Below are positions 62,881 through 64,000 of a DNA stretch of 64,000 nt, piece after piece. Source of the DNA: Amaranthus tricolor (Eukaryota > Streptophyta > Magnoliopsida > Caryophyllales > Amaranthaceae); the NCBI RefSeq assembly GCF_026212465.1, contig NC_080059.1, forward strand, positions 17,716,957-17,780,956. The letters are read 5' to 3'. The notes under the pieces are model-generated. The model had not been told where the DNA came from and searched no databases. It worked only from the letters and a program-made list of their open reading frames with translations. Position 1 is the stretch's first letter. Each line of letters starts with the position of its first letter. The position numbers and the translations under genes are program-made.

Positions 62881-64000
62881 GGGCCACATATTTTTTTAGA
62901 CTTCTCCTATCAGTTTGCTTTTGTTTCTTTTGTTTCTGTTCCCTTGCTATGCAGTTAAGCATTGGGGACAATGCTTTAAATAAGCATGGGAGGAGTCTAC
63001 ACTGGTTAGTTGTAGTTTTTATTGCTTTTCTAGTCTAGTTTTATTACTTTCTTAGATTAGGACTTTAGTTTTGCTTCTTTTTTTAATTATTTTTTAATTA
63101 TTTTTTTATTTTGTTCATATTTTTGTTACCCTTATTCAAAGAAAAAAAAAGAAAAAAAATTAAAAAATAAATAAAATTTGAGAGTGCTAACCAATAAACT
63201 GTGAAGGAGGTCTACGCAAAAGAAGAGTGAGTGTTCATCAGCTGCTATCGATCTTCATCCTTTGCTACGGCATCCGCAGGTATACATCTATTTCTATCTC
63301 CATCTTCTCTATAACTCTTGCCCCACTAAACTGTCATACCTTAACCCACCTAGCCATCATCGCTTAGATTCTCGCATATCACCTTCTATCAACCATTGCA
63401 TGTAATCTGAGCTATAAATTTTAATCAACACAAAGCCCCCATCCTCTTTTGTCCAAAATAGTTCTTGGATTGTGAGATCCAAGAGCTCCATTGTTTAAGC
63501 CATGTTGTTTAGAGTTTGGGTGATTGTTTGGTTTCATTTTGTTGTGGTTGTGGTGATGTTGTGTTGGGATGGGTATGAGGTCGACAAGGGGTTTGGGGTT
63601 TTTATGGGCTTAAAGTGAGATTATTCTATGAGAGAAAAGGAGATTAAGATAGGAAGACTATTTCTTTTTTGGGAGCCACAAGGAGAGCCAGTGTTTCACG
63701 TCATGAGAGGTAATGATGCAACTGACGGTGCTATCCCAGTTCATCATTAGAGTACATTTGTTAGCTTTGCATTCTCCTTCTGCGCTTTGATCTGCTTTAT
63801 CTAGGGTTACTGAAGACCCTATTTTCTAAGGGTTGTTGATTACCCTCTTGCTTCCCATGTTTTCTATCTTGTATATTTTTGTATAATCTTAGCATTGCAT
63901 TTATATTGTATTTTTGATTTTCATAGCTAAGTTTGTACATTCTGTTCATTGAAAAAGGGAAACATGCTTGAAAAGAGAAAAGCCCAGCTATGTTGAAAAC
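62881..64000 (+). other. Non-coding Athila tail and unassigned end
   Basis: Starts with the Athila-like GCATTGGGGACAATGC segment (62961-62976), then T- and A-rich tracts (63070-63170). No LTR border, gene or RNA gene was recognised to the window end. Confidence 0.5.

Larger units (their letters stand above)
48426..64000 (+). mobile_element. Athila-type Ty3/gypsy element, interrupted, incomplete
   Basis: Plus-strand Athila remains: RT-RNase H-integrase (48426-50915), a post-pol spacer with palindromes (50916-51342), a 9.65-kb foreign insertion (51343-60990), then spacer and the Athila-type ORF (about 61400-62880). At 62960-63000 comes AGCATTGGGGACAATGC..., a sequence typical of the segment after Athila ORFs. 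The 5' LTR and gag are missing to the left and the 3' LTR is either beyond 64000 or not recognised. Confidence 0.8.

Overview
This is nuclear DNA of a land plant, most likely a eudicot. It has AT-rich intergenic DNA, intron-split genes with GT..AG junctions, a chloroplast-type pseudouridine synthase, a plant-type prolyl 4-hydroxylase, and a dense load of plant transposons (Ty1/copia, Athila and chromodomain Ty3/gypsy, LINE, SINE, Stowaway, hAT, Mutator-like). No rRNA, tRNA or CRISPR was recognised. The species cannot be fixed from the sequence alone.

Host genes. Four host loci are visible. (1) The 3' end of a calcium-dependent protein kinase (two exons, 6438-6738, +). (2) A complete seven-exon RluA-type RNA pseudouridine synthase (10599-22692, +, 414 aa). 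(3) A complete seven-exon type II membrane prolyl 4-hydroxylase (34535-26011, -, 278 aa). (4) A LYR-motif mitochondrial protein (42680-42231, -, 149 aa). The two multi-exon models were joined by hand at GT..AG junctions and stay in frame across every junction. From memory, the order CDPK - pseudouridine synthase - LYR matches Arabidopsis At1g76040-At1g76060, so this looks like an old conserved block enlarged by transposons.

Layout. 1-4286: a copia element (minus) inserted in a 5'-truncated LINE (4287-6135, minus), which itself lies in or beside the CDPK gene. 6.7-10.6 kb: AT-rich spacer with a (TA)n microsatellite, a Stowaway MITE and a hAT-like MITE close to the synthase start. 10.6-22.7 kb: synthase gene, with a decayed copia element in intron 1, a second Stowaway in intron 2 and a SINE in intron 4. 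22.7-26 kb: spacer between convergent genes. 26-34.5 kb: prolyl 4-hydroxylase, whose introns hold a hAT MITE, a solo LTR, a decayed LTR element and a third Stowaway. 34.9-35.65 kb: pentanucleotide and TTA/TAA arrays upstream of that gene. 38.56-41.53 kb: two neighbouring Mutator-like elements whose inverted repeats are studded with short palindromes sharing the core GTTAGTAAC; the larger carries a plant-mobile-domain pseudogene. 42.2-42.7 kb: LYR gene. 46-64 kb: a nest in which an Athila element is broken by a minus-strand gypsy LTR at 48425 and by a 9.65-kb chromovirus complex (51343-60990, TSD ACCTT). One LTR of that complex holds a Pack-MULE (53071-54392, 9-bp TSD) carrying exon 1 of an OEP37-like chloroplast outer-envelope gene.

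The host genes do not form a pathway. The most unusual signals are the palindrome-studded Mutator-like pair and the three-level nest ending in the Pack-MULE.
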